Shown here piece after piece: positions 54,787 through 63,006 of a stretch of DNA of 64,000 nt. Both the position numbers and the translations under genes were made by a program. Position 1 is the stretch's first letter. The number at the start of each line of letters is the position of its first letter. Location: NCBI RefSeq assembly GCF_000702665.1, contig NZ_JNJA01000003.1, positions 186,001 through 250,000 on the forward strand. The letters run 5' to 3'. Source of the stretch: Solidesulfovibrio alcoholivorans DSM 5433. Lineage in GTDB: Bacteria; Desulfobacterota; Desulfovibrionia; Desulfovibrionales; Desulfovibrionaceae. The notes under the pieces are model-generated. The model was not told the DNA's origin. It searched no databases and worked only from the letters and a program-made list of their open reading frames with translations.

Positions 54787-56291
54787 ACGAAAGCCAAGCC
54801 TACGCCAGCCTCGTCGCCCACGGACGGGAAAGCGCCGATCTCGCCTCGGCCCTGAGCCTGCTTTCCTGGGACCAGCAGGTGATGCTCCCCGCGGCCGCCC
54901 ATCCGGGCCGGGCGGCGCAACTCGGCGCGCTGACCGCCGTGCTCCACCGCCGCGCCACGGACCCGCGTATCGGGGAATGGCTCGCCGCCTGCGAAGGCTC
55001 GCCGCTGACCCGCGACGCGGCCACGTCCGAGGCGGCCAACCTCCGAGAATGGCGGCGCGACTACGACCTGTCCGTCAAGATTCCCGAGGAACTGGCCGTG
55101 GCCCTGGCCCGGGCCGCAAGCGCCGGGCAGCGGGCCTGGGAAATCGCACGGAAAGAAAACGATTTCAAAGCGTTCGCGCCACACCTTCAAGAACTGCTTG
55201 AGCTTTCGCGGCGCAAGGCCGAAGCCCTCGGCTATACCACGGAAGCCTACGACGCCCTGCTCGACGGCTTCGAGCCCGGCGAGACCGTCGCCGCCGTCGC
55301 CCCGATCCTGGCCGAACTGCGCGGCGCCAGCCGCGAGCTCATCGCAAAGGCCAAGGACGCCCCGCAGCCCCGCGACCTGCCGCAAGGCCCCTACCCCCTC
55401 GCGGCGCAGCAGGCCTTTCTCGGCGAAGTCACGCGGATGCTCGGCCTGCCGCCCGAGGCTTCGCGCCTGGACGTCTCGGCCCATCCCTTTTCCACCCTGA
55501 TCGGCCCGCGGGATGCGCGCATCACCGTGCGCTACGACGCGACGGACTTCACCAAGGCCCTGTTCGGGGCCGTGCATGAGACCGGGCACAGCCTCTACAG
55601 CCTGGGCCACGACATCGGCGACGCCCGCCACGGCACGCCCATGGCCGAATACGTCTCCCTGGCCGTGCACGAATCCCAGTCGCGGCTGTGGGAAAACCAG
55701 GTCGCCCGCTCCCTGCCTTTCTGGGAGCACGTGCTGCCCCTGGCCGTGCAGCATTTCCCGGAACTGGCCGGATGCGCGCCCCGGGACGTCTTTGCCGCCG
55801 TGGGCGCGATCCGGCCGGGTCTCATCCGCGTGGACGCCGACGAGACGACCTACAACCCGCACATCGTGCTGCGCTTCGAGCTGGAGCTGGCCCTCGTGCG
55901 CGGCGACCTGGCCGTGGCCGACCTGCCCGGGGCCTGGAACGAAAAATCCCGGGACATCCTCGGCATCGTCCCGCCAAGCGACGCCGCCGGCTGCCTCCAG
56001 GACGTGCACTGGGCCACGGGCGCGTTCGGCTATTTCCCCACCTACAGCCTGGGCAACGTCTACGCCGCCTGCCTGTTCGAGGCGGCGCGCGCCGCCCTTC
56101 CCGGGCTCGACGCGGCCATGGCCCGGGGCGATTTCGCGCCGCTTCTCGCCTGGCTGCGGACCAACATCCACGAAAAAGGCCGGTTGCTGCGCCCCCGCGA
56201 CCTCGTCGCCGCAGCCACGGGTCAGGCACCCACGGCGGGGCCGCTCATCCGCCACCTCAAAGCCAAGGCGCAAGCCGTTTACGGCTTGTGA
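54783..56291 (+). CDS. Metallocarboxypeptidase of the M32 (Taq) family
   Basis: This 502-residue zinc carboxypeptidase has VHETGHSLYS (HExxH, the M32 active site) at about residue 265, with the third ligand Glu following in VAVHESQSRLWE. The helical fold and length match thermostable carboxypeptidase Taq. It starts at GTG 54783, overlapping the lipoprotein gene. It is cytosolic, with no signal. Coupling to a lipoprotein is unexpected and may simply reflect operon packing. Confidence 0.94.
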   Translation: MNESQAYASLVAHGRESADLASALSLLSWDQQVMLPAAAHPGRAAQLGALTAVLHRRATDPRIGEWLAACEGSPLTRDAATSEAANLREWRRDYDLSVKIPEELAVALARAASAGQRAWEIARKENDFKAFAPHLQELLELSRRKAEALGYTTEAYDALLDGFEPGETVAAVAPILAELRGASRELIAKAKDAPQPRDLPQGPYPLAAQQAFLGEVTRMLGLPPEASRLDVSAHPFSTLIGPRDARITVRYDATDFTKALFGAVHETGHSLYSLGHDIGDARHGTPMAEYVSLAVHESQSRLWENQVARSLPFWEHVLPLAVQHFPELAGCAPRDVFAAVGAIRPGLIRVDADETTYNPHIVLRFELELALVRGDLAVADLPGAWNEKSRDILGIVPPSDAAGCLQDVHWATGAFGYFPTYSLGNVYAACLFEAARAALPGLDAAMARGDFAPLLAWLRTNIHEKGRLLRPRDLVAAATGQAPTAGPLIRHLKAKAQAVYGL

Positions 56292-56407
56292 TCCTCTCCC
56301 GCCGGGGCGCGCGCCATGCGGCATCGCGCTCCGGACCGTCTGCCCCGCGTCCCGACATTTCCTTAAAAAGCGGCAATCCTGGCGGAAACATCCTTGCTCC
56401 CGAGCCT

Positions 56408-56446
56408 GTTTACGTTTATCAAACGCCTCGTTTCACTCTGTGAAAC
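56408..56446. promoter_or_regulatory. Tandem operator-like inverted repeats (GTTT...AAAC)
   Basis: GTTTACGTTTATCAAAC (56408-56424) and GTTTCACTCTGTGAAAC (56430-56446, perfect 7-3-7) are offset by 22 bp, two helical turns. A third, GTTTCCC-N5-GGGAAAC, lies at 56482-56500. They are 120-180 bp upstream of a sigma-54-like promoter. Confidence 0.5.
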
Positions 56447-56565
56447 AGGTCGGGAACGCTGGGGGAGCGCTTCCGGACCTGGTTTCCCACACGGGGAAAC
56501 GTCTTCGCAATTTCCAGTGCAATGCCGGGATATTGCCTGCCCATGCCGGGAGTTATCCCGGCTTG

Positions 56566-56581
56566 TGGCATGGATCATGCT
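56566..56581 (+). promoter_or_regulatory. Putative sigma-54 promoter of the carboxypeptidase gene
   Basis: TGGCATGGATCATGCT keeps the exact GG-N10-GC spacing (GG 56567-56568, GC 56579-56580), with two mismatches to TGGCAC-N5-TTGCW. It lies about 73 bp upstream of the start codon. Confidence 0.5.
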
Positions 56582-56653
56582 GCCCGAGGCGCGCGTTGGG
56601 GGACGCTTTTTTCGCCGCGGGTTTCGTATCACTTTTTCAAACGGGGAGAACGC

Positions 56654-57763
56654 ATGCGACGCGTATTGTTTCTGGCCATCGTCCTGTGTCTGATCGGGCC
56701 CAAAACGGCCCTGCCGGCCAAGAATTCCGGGAAACTGGCCGTCAAGGCGGCCATGGTCACCGAATACGGCTCCGGCCGCGTGCTCTATACGCAGGACGAG
56801 GACAAACGCATCGCTCCGGCTTCGGTGACCAAGGTCATGACCATGTACCTGGTCTTCGACCTCGTCTCCTCCGGCCAGGCCAGCTTTTCCGACAAGGTCA
56901 AGGTGAGCCGCCGCGCCGACGCCACGGGCGGGTCCACCATGAACCTGCGCGCCGGCGAGGTCGTGACCCTCGACGAACTCATGCGCGGCATGGCCGTGGC
57001 TTCGGGCAACGACGCCGCCGTGGCCGTGGCCGAACATTTCGGGGGCGTGCCCCAATGGGTCGACCGCATGAACCGCAAGGCCCGCGAACTGGGCATGACC
57101 AGCACCACCTTCAAGACCCCCAACGGCCTGCCCGCCCCGGGGCAGCTGACCACCGCCCGCGACCTCACGAAACTGGCCACCAGCTACCTGCGCCACTATC
57201 CGCAGGCCCTGCGCTACCACTCCACCACGGAGATCAACCACTGCGGCGCGGTCCATGGCAACACCAACCGCCTGCTCGGCGTGTGCGAGGGCGTGGACGG
57301 CATCAAAACCGGCTACGTAGGTTCAAGCGGCTACAACATCATCGCCACGGCCAAGCGCGGCGGCACCCGCATCATCGCCGTGATCCTCGGCGGGCGCACC
57401 AAGCAGGTGCGCAACCGCGAAACCGAGCGCATCCTGAACGCCTCCTTCTCCGGCGCAGTCAGCACCATGCTCGCCGCCACCGACCGCCCGGCCCAAGACG
57501 ACGACACCCCCGTCCCGGCGAAGATCAGACACGGCAAATCCGGCCGGCACCACGCCAAGGCCCTGCGCGTGGCCGACGCCGACCACCGCGCCAAGATCCA
57601 CGCCAAACGCGGCGCTTCCGCCCGCTTCGACGCCCATGACGCCAAAGTGAAGACCTCCCGCCACGCCAAGGGGAAAACCAAGGCCACGGCGGAAAAATCC
57701 GGCAAGTCCTCTTCCCGGTCCAAGTCCAAGCACCACAAAAAGGCCGGCGCGTCCAACCGCTAG
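56654..57763 (+). CDS. D-alanyl-D-alanine carboxypeptidase (S11, PBP5/6 type)
   Basis: This 369-residue periplasmic enzyme trims stem peptides of peptidoglycan. The active-site triad of motifs is ASVTK (SxxK), ASGND (SxN) and GIKTG (KTG). It has a signal peptide (about 1-22). After the catalytic domain (about 30-280) it carries a roughly 90-residue Lys/His/Ser/Ala-rich basic tail instead of the usual PBP5 C-terminal amphipathic helix. GGGGAGAACGC precedes the ATG. Confidence 0.92.
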   Translation: MRRVLFLAIVLCLIGPKTALPAKNSGKLAVKAAMVTEYGSGRVLYTQDEDKRIAPASVTKVMTMYLVFDLVSSGQASFSDKVKVSRRADATGGSTMNLRAGEVVTLDELMRGMAVASGNDAAVAVAEHFGGVPQWVDRMNRKARELGMTSTTFKTPNGLPAPGQLTTARDLTKLATSYLRHYPQALRYHSTTEINHCGAVHGNTNRLLGVCEGVDGIKTGYVGSSGYNIIATAKRGGTRIIAVILGGRTKQVRNRETERILNASFSGAVSTMLAATDRPAQDDDTPVPAKIRHGKSGRHHAKALRVADADHRAKIHAKRGASARFDAHDAKVKTSRHAKGKTKATAEKSGKSSSRSKSKHHKKAGASNR

Positions 57764-58138
57764 CGCCGCACGAACATCGCCCGCCCCCTTCCCGGGGCTC
57801 CGCCCGGGCACAACAGGCAACCCGCATCGCGTGCCCCCCGCCTTTTCGCCGCTCCCCGGGAAAGCCCGGGAAGCGGCCGCATCCTTCGCCCCTGTCGCCT
57901 CTTGCGTGCCCGCCCCGCACACCAGGACAACGCGGAATGCGCTTTTCGGGACGCCCTTCCCCTGTCGCAACGGCGCAATGCCGCCCTCCAAAGCGGGGCG
58001 GCATTGTTGCGTCCGTCCATACTCACATGCGACCATACAATCGCGTGACAGCACAACAAAAATTCTGACAGCATTGACCCGAACGAATCCTGGCGGGTAC
58101 TGTTGCGTATTCCTCCAACCTCCAACCAGGAGACGCCC
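57764..58138. other. Intergenic region between the carboxypeptidase and mop genes
   Basis: No gene is supported. GC hairpins (CCCGGGGC-TCC-GCCCGGG near 57791, CCCGGG-AAAG-CCCGGG near 57855) follow the carboxypeptidase stop. The second half becomes AT-rich and holds a TunR-like site and a possible promoter (TTGACC 58074-58079, TACTGT 58098-58103). Confidence 0.55.
58025..58050 (+). promoter_or_regulatory. Putative TunR operator upstream of mop
   Basis: ACATGCG...TCGCGTGACA matches tunR site 1 at 15 of 26 aligned positions, including all of GCGTGACA, with a weaker left half. It ends 23 bp before the likely -35. Confidence 0.55.
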
Positions 58139-58348
58139 ATGAAAGTCAGCGCGAGAAACCTCATCCCCGGCAAGATCAAATCCATCACCAACGGCATGGT
58201 CAGCAGCGAAGTGGTCATCGAGATCGCGCCCGGCGTGGCCATCACGTCGGTCATCACCAAGCACTCCGTCGAAGACATGGGCCTCAAGGAAGGCGAGGCG
58301 GTCAAGGCCATGGTCAAGGCCTCGAGCGTGATGCTCGTCACGGACTAG
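58139..58348 (+). CDS. mop: Molbindin-type Mop protein
   Basis: This 69-residue protein is a single Mop/TOBE domain (MKVSARNLIPGKIKSITNG, then ITSVITKHSVEDMGLKEG). Such proteins assemble as hexamers and store molybdate or tungstate in the cytosol. AGGAGACGCCC precedes ATG 58139. Its sequence closely resembles the two TOBE domains of TunR (SARN...G), and the shared upstream site suggests TunR control. Confidence 0.94.
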   Translation: MKVSARNLIPGKIKSITNGMVSSEVVIEIAPGVAITSVITKHSVEDMGLKEGEAVKAMVKASSVMLVTD

Positions 58349-58384
58349 CTTCCCCGCCGTACGACACGGTTCGCCATACGCCAG

Positions 58385-58432
58385 CGCCGGCCAGGCCCAG
58401 CTGCCTCGGGGTCTGGCCGGCGTTTTCTTTTT
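58385..58432 (+). terminator. Terminator of mop
   Basis: CGCCGGCCAG and CTGGCCGGCG form the stem, followed by TTTTCTTTTT, about 37 nt after the mop stop. Confidence 0.9.
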
Positions 58433-58511
58433 GCCGCGTCCCTGAGCCCTTGCCAGCCGTCCGGCGCGAATGGCACTGTCGTCCCGCCGCATCCGGCAAA
58501 AGGATGACGCC

Positions 58512-59606
58512 ATGCGCTACGCCGCCCTTATCGCCCTTTGCCTTGCCGCAAGCCTTACGCCGAGCGTGGGGTTATGTGGTTCGCCTGCCGTGTTCGACGC
58601 CGTCGCCGACACCGCGACCCGGCGCGTCGATCCGGCGGAAAAGAAATCCGGCCGCGTGACCGCCCCGGACCGCTCGCCGCCCGAAACCGTCACGGCCCCG
58701 GAACTGCCCCCCCTGCCGCCGGCCCTGGCCGGCTCCATCCGGCGCGTGGACACGCACGGGGAAAAGCTCGTCGCCCTGACCTTCGACTTGTGCGAGCTGG
58801 CCGACCAGGTTTCCGGCTACGACGGGGCGGTGGTCGAAGCCTTGCGCGCGGCCGGGGCCAAGGCCACCTTTTTCGCGGGTGGCAAATGGATGCGCTCCCA
58901 TCCCAAACGTGCCATGGAGCTCATGGCCGATCCGCTCTTCGAGGTCGGCAGCCACGCCTGGACCCACGGCAACTTCGGCCGCCTGGACGATGCGGCCATG
59001 CGCCGGGAAATCGTCTGGGCGCAGGCCGAGTACGCCCTGCTGCGGGAAAAGCTCGTGCGTCTGGCCCAGGAAAAAGGCGTCTCGCAGGCGGCACTCGCCG
59101 CCATCCCGGCCGTGCCCGCGCTCTTCCGCTTTCCCTACGGCCGCTGCCGCCCCGAGGCCCTGTCGCTCCTTGCCGCCATGGGCATAAAAGCCGTGCAGTG
59201 GAGCCTGACCACGGGCGACCCCGACCCGGCGTCCACGCCCGCGCGCATCGTGGACACGGTGCTTGCGCGCATCCGCCCCGGCGACATCGTCATCGGCCAC
59301 GCCAACGGCAACGGCCACGGCACGGGCGAGGCCCTGCCGCGGCTGCTGACGGAACTTTCCAGGAAGGGCTACCGGTTCGTGACGGTCAGCGAACTGCTCG
59401 CCGCCGGCCGACCCGTGACCGCCTCGGACTGCTACGATTCCCATCCCGGCGACACGGCCCGCTACGACGCCGTCTTCGGCGACGGCACCCTGCACCCGCG
59501 CAAGCGGGCCGCGGGAAAAGGGACGGGGACAGGGACGGGGATGGGGATGGGGACAGGGGGAACGCCTCCGGCGGCCAAAGGGCTGTCGCCCTCTGGACTC
59601 CCTTAA
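58512..59606 (+). CDS. Exported polysaccharide deacetylase (NodB domain)
   Basis: This 364-residue protein has a signal peptide (about 1-23) and a carbohydrate esterase 4 fold, with LTFDLCELADQ (motif 1 Asp) and SHAWTHGNF (motif 2, HxxxH metal site). It likely removes acetyl groups from peptidoglycan or another N-acetylated glycan. AAGGATGACGCC precedes ATG 58512. The last 25 or so residues (GTGTGTGMGMGTGG, then TPPAAKGLSPSGLP) are encoded by a G-rich tract and a dispersed repeat. They look like accidental extension of the original frame. Confidence 0.88.
   Translation: MRYAALIALCLAASLTPSVGLCGSPAVFDAVADTATRRVDPAEKKSGRVTAPDRSPPETVTAPELPPLPPALAGSIRRVDTHGEKLVALTFDLCELADQVSGYDGAVVEALRAAGAKATFFAGGKWMRSHPKRAMELMADPLFEVGSHAWTHGNFGRLDDAAMRREIVWAQAEYALLREKLVRLAQEKGVSQAALAAIPAVPALFRFPYGRCRPEALSLLAAMGIKAVQWSLTTGDPDPASTPARIVDTVLARIRPGDIVIGHANGNGHGTGEALPRLLTELSRKGYRFVTVSELLAAGRPVTASDCYDSHPGDTARYDAVFGDGTLHPRKRAAGKGTGTGTGMGMGTGGTPPAAKGLSPSGLP
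59562..59604 (+). repeat. Dispersed repeat, variant 2, at the 3' end of the deacetylase gene
   Basis: It reads ACGCCTCCGGCGGCC, AAAGGGC-TGTC-GCCCT, CTGGACTCCCTT, preceded by a G-rich (GGGACR/GGGATG) tract from about 59516. The deacetylase stop codon lies in its end. Confidence 0.8.
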
Positions 59607-59654
59607 AAATTGCAGCGCTGCTTCACGCTGCACTGATAGAGCGCGTTCCCCACA

Positions 59655-59712
59655 TGCCCCTATCGGGGTGGTCCAGGAGGGGCCCTCGGCCCCTCCTGGC
59701 CGCCGGAGGCAT
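59655..59712 (-). repeat. Dispersed repeat, variant 1, downstream of the secreted-protein gene
   Basis: On the minus strand it reads ATGCCTCCGGCGGCC, AGGAGGGGCC-GA-GGGCCCCTCC, TGGACCACCCC. It is preceded by the purine tract AGAAAAGAAAGGAAGGAAG and begins 17 nt after the stop codon at 59730. It faces the variant-2 copy at 59562. Confidence 0.88.
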
Positions 59713-59729
59713 CTTCCTTCCTTTCTTTT

Positions 59730-60188
59730 CTACTTGCCCGTTTCGGGCGCAGCGTCCCGGCGATAATGGGTGATGGAAGCGACCTTGGAATCCTTGCCCG
59801 CTTCGAGGTATTTGACGATCAAGGTGTTCTTGCCGGTCACCTGGCCGATGTACGTGCCGTCGTCATCGACCATATAGATCTTGTGGCCGTCGAGCACGCC
59901 GAGCACGGTTTCCTTGGCCTTGGCCGAGGCTTTGGTGCCGGAAAAACTCGGGCCGTCCTGCTTGTCGATGGTCAGCGTCCAGTCCGCGTGCAGGAATTTC
60001 GGCGCGTCGGTCGCATCGGCATGGCCGAGCTTGCCCATAGCCACGGTGTCCGAGGCGCCTTTCCAGACGCCGGTGACGTCGGGGACGTCCTTTTCCTTCT
60101 TTTCCTTGTGCTCCTTGGCCAGCGCCGGTACGGCAACCAGGATGCAGCAGGCGAGGCAGGCGACAAGCGCAGCGCGAAAGCGGACCAT
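59730..60188 (-). CDS. Secreted protein of unknown function
   Basis: This 152-residue protein has a signal peptide (about 1-24, ALA-K), a Lys/Glu-rich stretch, and a beta-rich domain (VTGVWKGASDTVAMG...LTIDKQDGPSFSGTK...LIVKYLEAG) that resembles lipocalin-like secreted proteins. GGAGGGTTCTT precedes the ATG. I do not recognise a named family. It is monocistronic, followed by a dispersed repeat. Confidence 0.75.
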   Translation of the reverse strand: MVRFRAALVACLACCILVAVPALAKEHKEKKEKDVPDVTGVWKGASDTVAMGKLGHADATDAPKFLHADWTLTIDKQDGPSFSGTKASAKAKETVLGVLDGHKIYMVDDDGTYIGQVTGKNTLIVKYLEAGKDSKVASITHYRRDAAPETGK

Positions 60189-60312
60189 AAGAACCCTCCG
60201 TTGCTCGGGTTGGGGACCGGCCCCGGAAACGGATGCGCCGTTTGCGCCCCACCGGGATTCGGACCTGCGTGATGTGGCAACTTCAGAGAAGTCTTAGAAA
60301 AAAGGATGCGCC

Positions 60313-61755
60313 ATGACAACAACCGCCCAACCGATCCTCGTCGCCCGGGGCGATACGGACTGCCTGTTACTGCCGGCCATGGCCAACCGCCACGGGCTGG
60401 TCGCCGGGGCCACGGGCACGGGCAAGACCGTCACGTTGCGCGTGCTGGCCGAGGCGTTTTCCGCCATGGGTGTTCCGGTTTTCCTGGCCGACGTCAAAGG
60501 CGACCTGTCGGGCATGGCCGCGCCGGGGGGCGACAATCCCAAGATCGCGGCCCGGGCGAAGGAACTCGGCCTTGCGCTTGCCCCGAGCGCCTGCCCCGTG
60601 GCCTTCTGGGACGTGTTCGGCCGGGAAGGGCATCCGCTGCGGGCCACGGTTTCGGAGCTCGGGCCGTTGCTTCTTGCGCGCCTGCTCGGGCTCAACGACA
60701 CCCAGGCCGGGGTGCTCGAAATCGTCTTCCGCGTGGCCGACGACGCGGGCATGCTGCTGCTCGACCTCAAGGACCTGCGCGCCATGGCCGCGTATGTCGG
60801 CGAGAACGCGGCAATGTACCGCACGCGCTACGGCAATGTCTCCGCGGCCTCGGTCGGGGCCATCCAGCGGGCGCTTCTCTCCCTGGAAAGCCAGGGTGGC
60901 GAGGCCTTTTTCGGCGAGCCGGCGCTTGATCCCGACGACCTGCTCCAGACCGACGCCTTGGGCCGGGGAGTGGTCAACATCCTCTGCGCGCGCACGCTGT
61001 TCGCCTCGCCCAAGGTCTACGCCGTCATGCTCCTGTGGCTCCTGGCCGAGCTCTTCGAGCGCCTGCCCGAGGTGGGCGACCTCGAGAAACCCAAGCTCGT
61101 CTTTTTCTTCGACGAGGCGCATCTGCTCTTCGACGACGCCCCGGCGGCGCTGCTGGAAAAAATCGAGCTGACCGTGCGGCTCATCCGCTCCAAGGGCGTC
61201 GGTGTCTATTTCGTCACCCAGTCGCCCCTGGACCTGCCCGACGCGGTGCTCGGCCAGCTCGGCAACCGCGTGCAGCATGCGCTGCGCGCCTTTTCCCCCC
61301 GCGACCAGAAGACCGTGGCCGCCGCGGCCGACACCTTCCGGCAGAATCCGAAGTTCGACGCCAAGGCGGCGCTGACGGTGCTCGGCGTCGGTGAAGCGCT
61401 GGTCTCCTGCCTTGATGCACGCGGGCAGCCGAGCGTGGTGCAGCGCGCCCTGGTCGTGCCGCCAGTTAGCCGCATGCAGCCCCTAAGCGACGCCGAGCGC
61501 GAGGCCGTGGTGCGCGCCTCCCCCCTTTTCGGGCACTACGAACAGGCCATCGACCGGGAATCGGCCTTCGAAATGCTCAGATCCCGCGCCGTGGCCCAGG
61601 AAGCGCAACCCGCGTCCCAAAAAGAAAAACCGTCCCAGGCCGAAAAGCTTGTCCTGGGCATGGCCCAAAGCGCCCTGCGCTCCATCGGCACGCAGATCGG
61701 CCGCCAGATCGCCCGCGGCGTCCTGGGTGCGCTGTTTGGGGGGGCGAGGCGTTGA
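60313..61755 (+). CDS. HerA-like helicase/ATPase (DUF853)
   Basis: This 480-residue P-loop ATPase has Walker A GATGTGKT near the N-terminus, [11 protein letters not shown], Walker [12 protein letters not shown] and a sensor VTQSP. These features match the DUF853 branch of HerA/FtsK ATPases. HerA proteins usually pair with the NurA nuclease or with anti-phage genes, but none is adjacent here. AAGGATGCGCC precedes the ATG. The DNA-related role is by family only. Confidence 0.9.
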   Translation: MTTTAQPILVARGDTDCLLLPAMANRHGLVAGATGTGKTVTLRVLAEAFSAMGVPVFLADVKGDLSGMAAPGGDNPKIAARAKELGLALAPSACPVAFWDVFGREGHPLRATVSELGPLLLARLLGLNDTQAGVLEIVFRVADDAGMLLLDLKDLRAMAAYVGENAAMYRTRYGNVSAASVGAIQRALLSLESQGGEAFFGEPALDPDDLLQTDALGRGVVNILCARTLFASPKVYAVMLLWLLAELFERLPEVGDLEKPKLVFFFDEAHLLFDDAPAALLEKIELTVRLIRSKGVGVYFVTQSPLDLPDAVLGQLGNRVQHALRAFSPRDQKTVAAAADTFRQNPKFDAKAALTVLGVGEALVSCLDARGQPSVVQRALVVPPVSRMQPLSDAEREAVVRASPLFGHYEQAIDRESAFEMLRSRAVAQEAQPASQKEKPSQAEKLVLGMAQSALRSIGTQIGRQIARGVLGALFGGARR

Positions 61756-61793
61756 GGGAATGTGAGAAGAGTGAGGAAAGGGAAATGGGGAAA
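61754..61793 (+). repeat. Purine-rich tract after the HerA-like gene
   Basis: This is A/G-rich DNA (GAGGGAATGTGAGAAGAG...) that leads directly into the variant-1 repeat. Confidence 0.6.
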
Positions 61794-61850
61794 ATGGCTC
61801 CGGCGGCCAGGAGGGGCCGAGGGCCCCTCCTGGACCACCCCGAAGGGGGG
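61794..61850 (+). repeat. Dispersed repeat, variant 1, downstream of the HerA-like gene
   Basis: It reads ATGGCTCCGGCGGCC (one change), AGGAGGGGCC-GA-GGGCCCCTCC, TGGACCACCCC, then GAAGGGGGG. It lies between convergent genes and is in sense with the upstream one. Confidence 0.88.
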
Positions 61851-61860
61851 AAGCAGGGGT

Positions 61861-63006
61861 TTAGTCCAGGGTCTGGCGGTAGCGCTTGACGCCAAGGCCG
61901 AGGGAGACGAGCAGGAACAGGCCAATGGGCCACATGTGCGGCAGGATGTCGAAAAAGCCGTTGCCCTTGAGCACGATGCCCCGCACCACGCGCAGATAGT
62001 GCGTCAGCGGCAGCACCGAGCCGATCCATTGCGCCCACTCGGGCATGCCCTGGAAAGGAAACATGAACCCGGAAAGCAGGATGCTCGGCAGAAAGAAAAA
62101 AAACGACATCTGCACGGCCTGCAACTGGTTCTGGGCGATGGTGGAAAAGGTGATGCCGACGCCGAGGTTGGCGGCGATAAACGGAAACGAGACCAGAAAC
62201 AACAGCGGCAGGCTGCCGATTACCGGCACATGGAACAGCAGGCGCGCCGCCAGCACGATCAGGCCCATCTGCAAATACCCCACAATGATATAGGGCAGAA
62301 TCTTGCCGAGCAGCACTTCCGTCGGCCGCACCGGCGTGATGAGCAGGTTTTCCATGGTGCCGCGCTCGCGTTCGCGCGTGATGGCGAGCGATGTGATGAT
62401 GACGAGCGTCATGGTCAGCACCACCCCCATGAGCCCGGGCACGATGTTGTATTGCGTGATGGCCTCTGGGTTGTAGCGGGCGTGCAGGCGCAGGTCCACG
62501 GGGCCTTCCCCGGCGCGCAACGACAACAGCGGCCCGGTCAGGTCGCGGTTGAAGGCGTCGGTTGCGGCCTGGCGGATGGCGGCCACGGCGTTGGACGTGG
62601 CCGAAGGGTCGGTGGCGTCGGCTTCCAGCAAAACCACCGGGCGCTTGCCGCGGATGAGGTCGCGGCCGAAATTCTGCGGTATGGTCAGCACGAACTGGAT
62701 GCGGCCCAGGCGCAGCAGTTCGTCGGCCTCGGCCTCCGTTCGCAGGTCCTGGGTGAACTGGAAATAGAGGCTGTTTTTCATGGCCGTGGCCATGTCGCGG
62801 GAAAAGACCGAGCGGTCGTTGTCCAGTATCGCCGTGGGCAGATGTTTGGGATCGGAATTGATGGCGTAGCCGAAGAGAATAAGTTGGAGCAGCGGAATGC
62901 CGACCATCATGCCGAAAGTCACGCGGTCGCGACGCATCTGGGTGAATTCCTTGGACACCATGGCCGCGAACCGCTTGGGCGAAAAAGTGAAAAGCTGTCG
63001 CATCAT
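61861..63006 (-). CDS. ABC-2 type transporter permease
   Basis: This 381-residue permease has one N-terminal helix (about 28-48), a large periplasmic domain (about 50-180) and five C-terminal helices, the YbhR/YhhJ-like ABC-2 topology. LAITRERERGTMENLLITPV is the family hallmark loop. It overlaps the ATPase stop (ATGATG region). Together they export a drug, lipid or glycan of unknown identity. Confidence 0.93.
   Translation of the reverse strand: MMRQLFTFSPKRFAAMVSKEFTQMRRDRVTFGMMVGIPLLQLILFGYAINSDPKHLPTAILDNDRSVFSRDMATAMKNSLYFQFTQDLRTEAEADELLRLGRIQFVLTIPQNFGRDLIRGKRPVVLLEADATDPSATSNAVAAIRQAATDAFNRDLTGPLLSLRAGEGPVDLRLHARYNPEAITQYNIVPGLMGVVLTMTLVIITSLAITRERERGTMENLLITPVRPTEVLLGKILPYIIVGYLQMGLIVLAARLLFHVPVIGSLPLLFLVSFPFIAANLGVGITFSTIAQNQLQAVQMSFFFFLPSILLSGFMFPFQGMPEWAQWIGSVLPLTHYLRVVRGIVLKGNGFFDILPHMWPIGLFLLVSLGLGVKRYRQTLD

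Larger units (their letters stand above)
56292..56653. other. Long intergenic region upstream of the D-Ala-D-Ala carboxypeptidase gene
   Basis: No gene is supported here. It holds three GTTT...AAAC inverted repeats, a GG-N10-GC promoter and, near 56545, a CCGGGAGTTATCCCGG hairpin. Confidence 0.6.

Noticed and set aside
60313..61755. HerA-like ATPase as part of an anti-phage or NurA repair system
   Set aside because: No nuclease, sirtuin or other defence partner is adjacent on either side.
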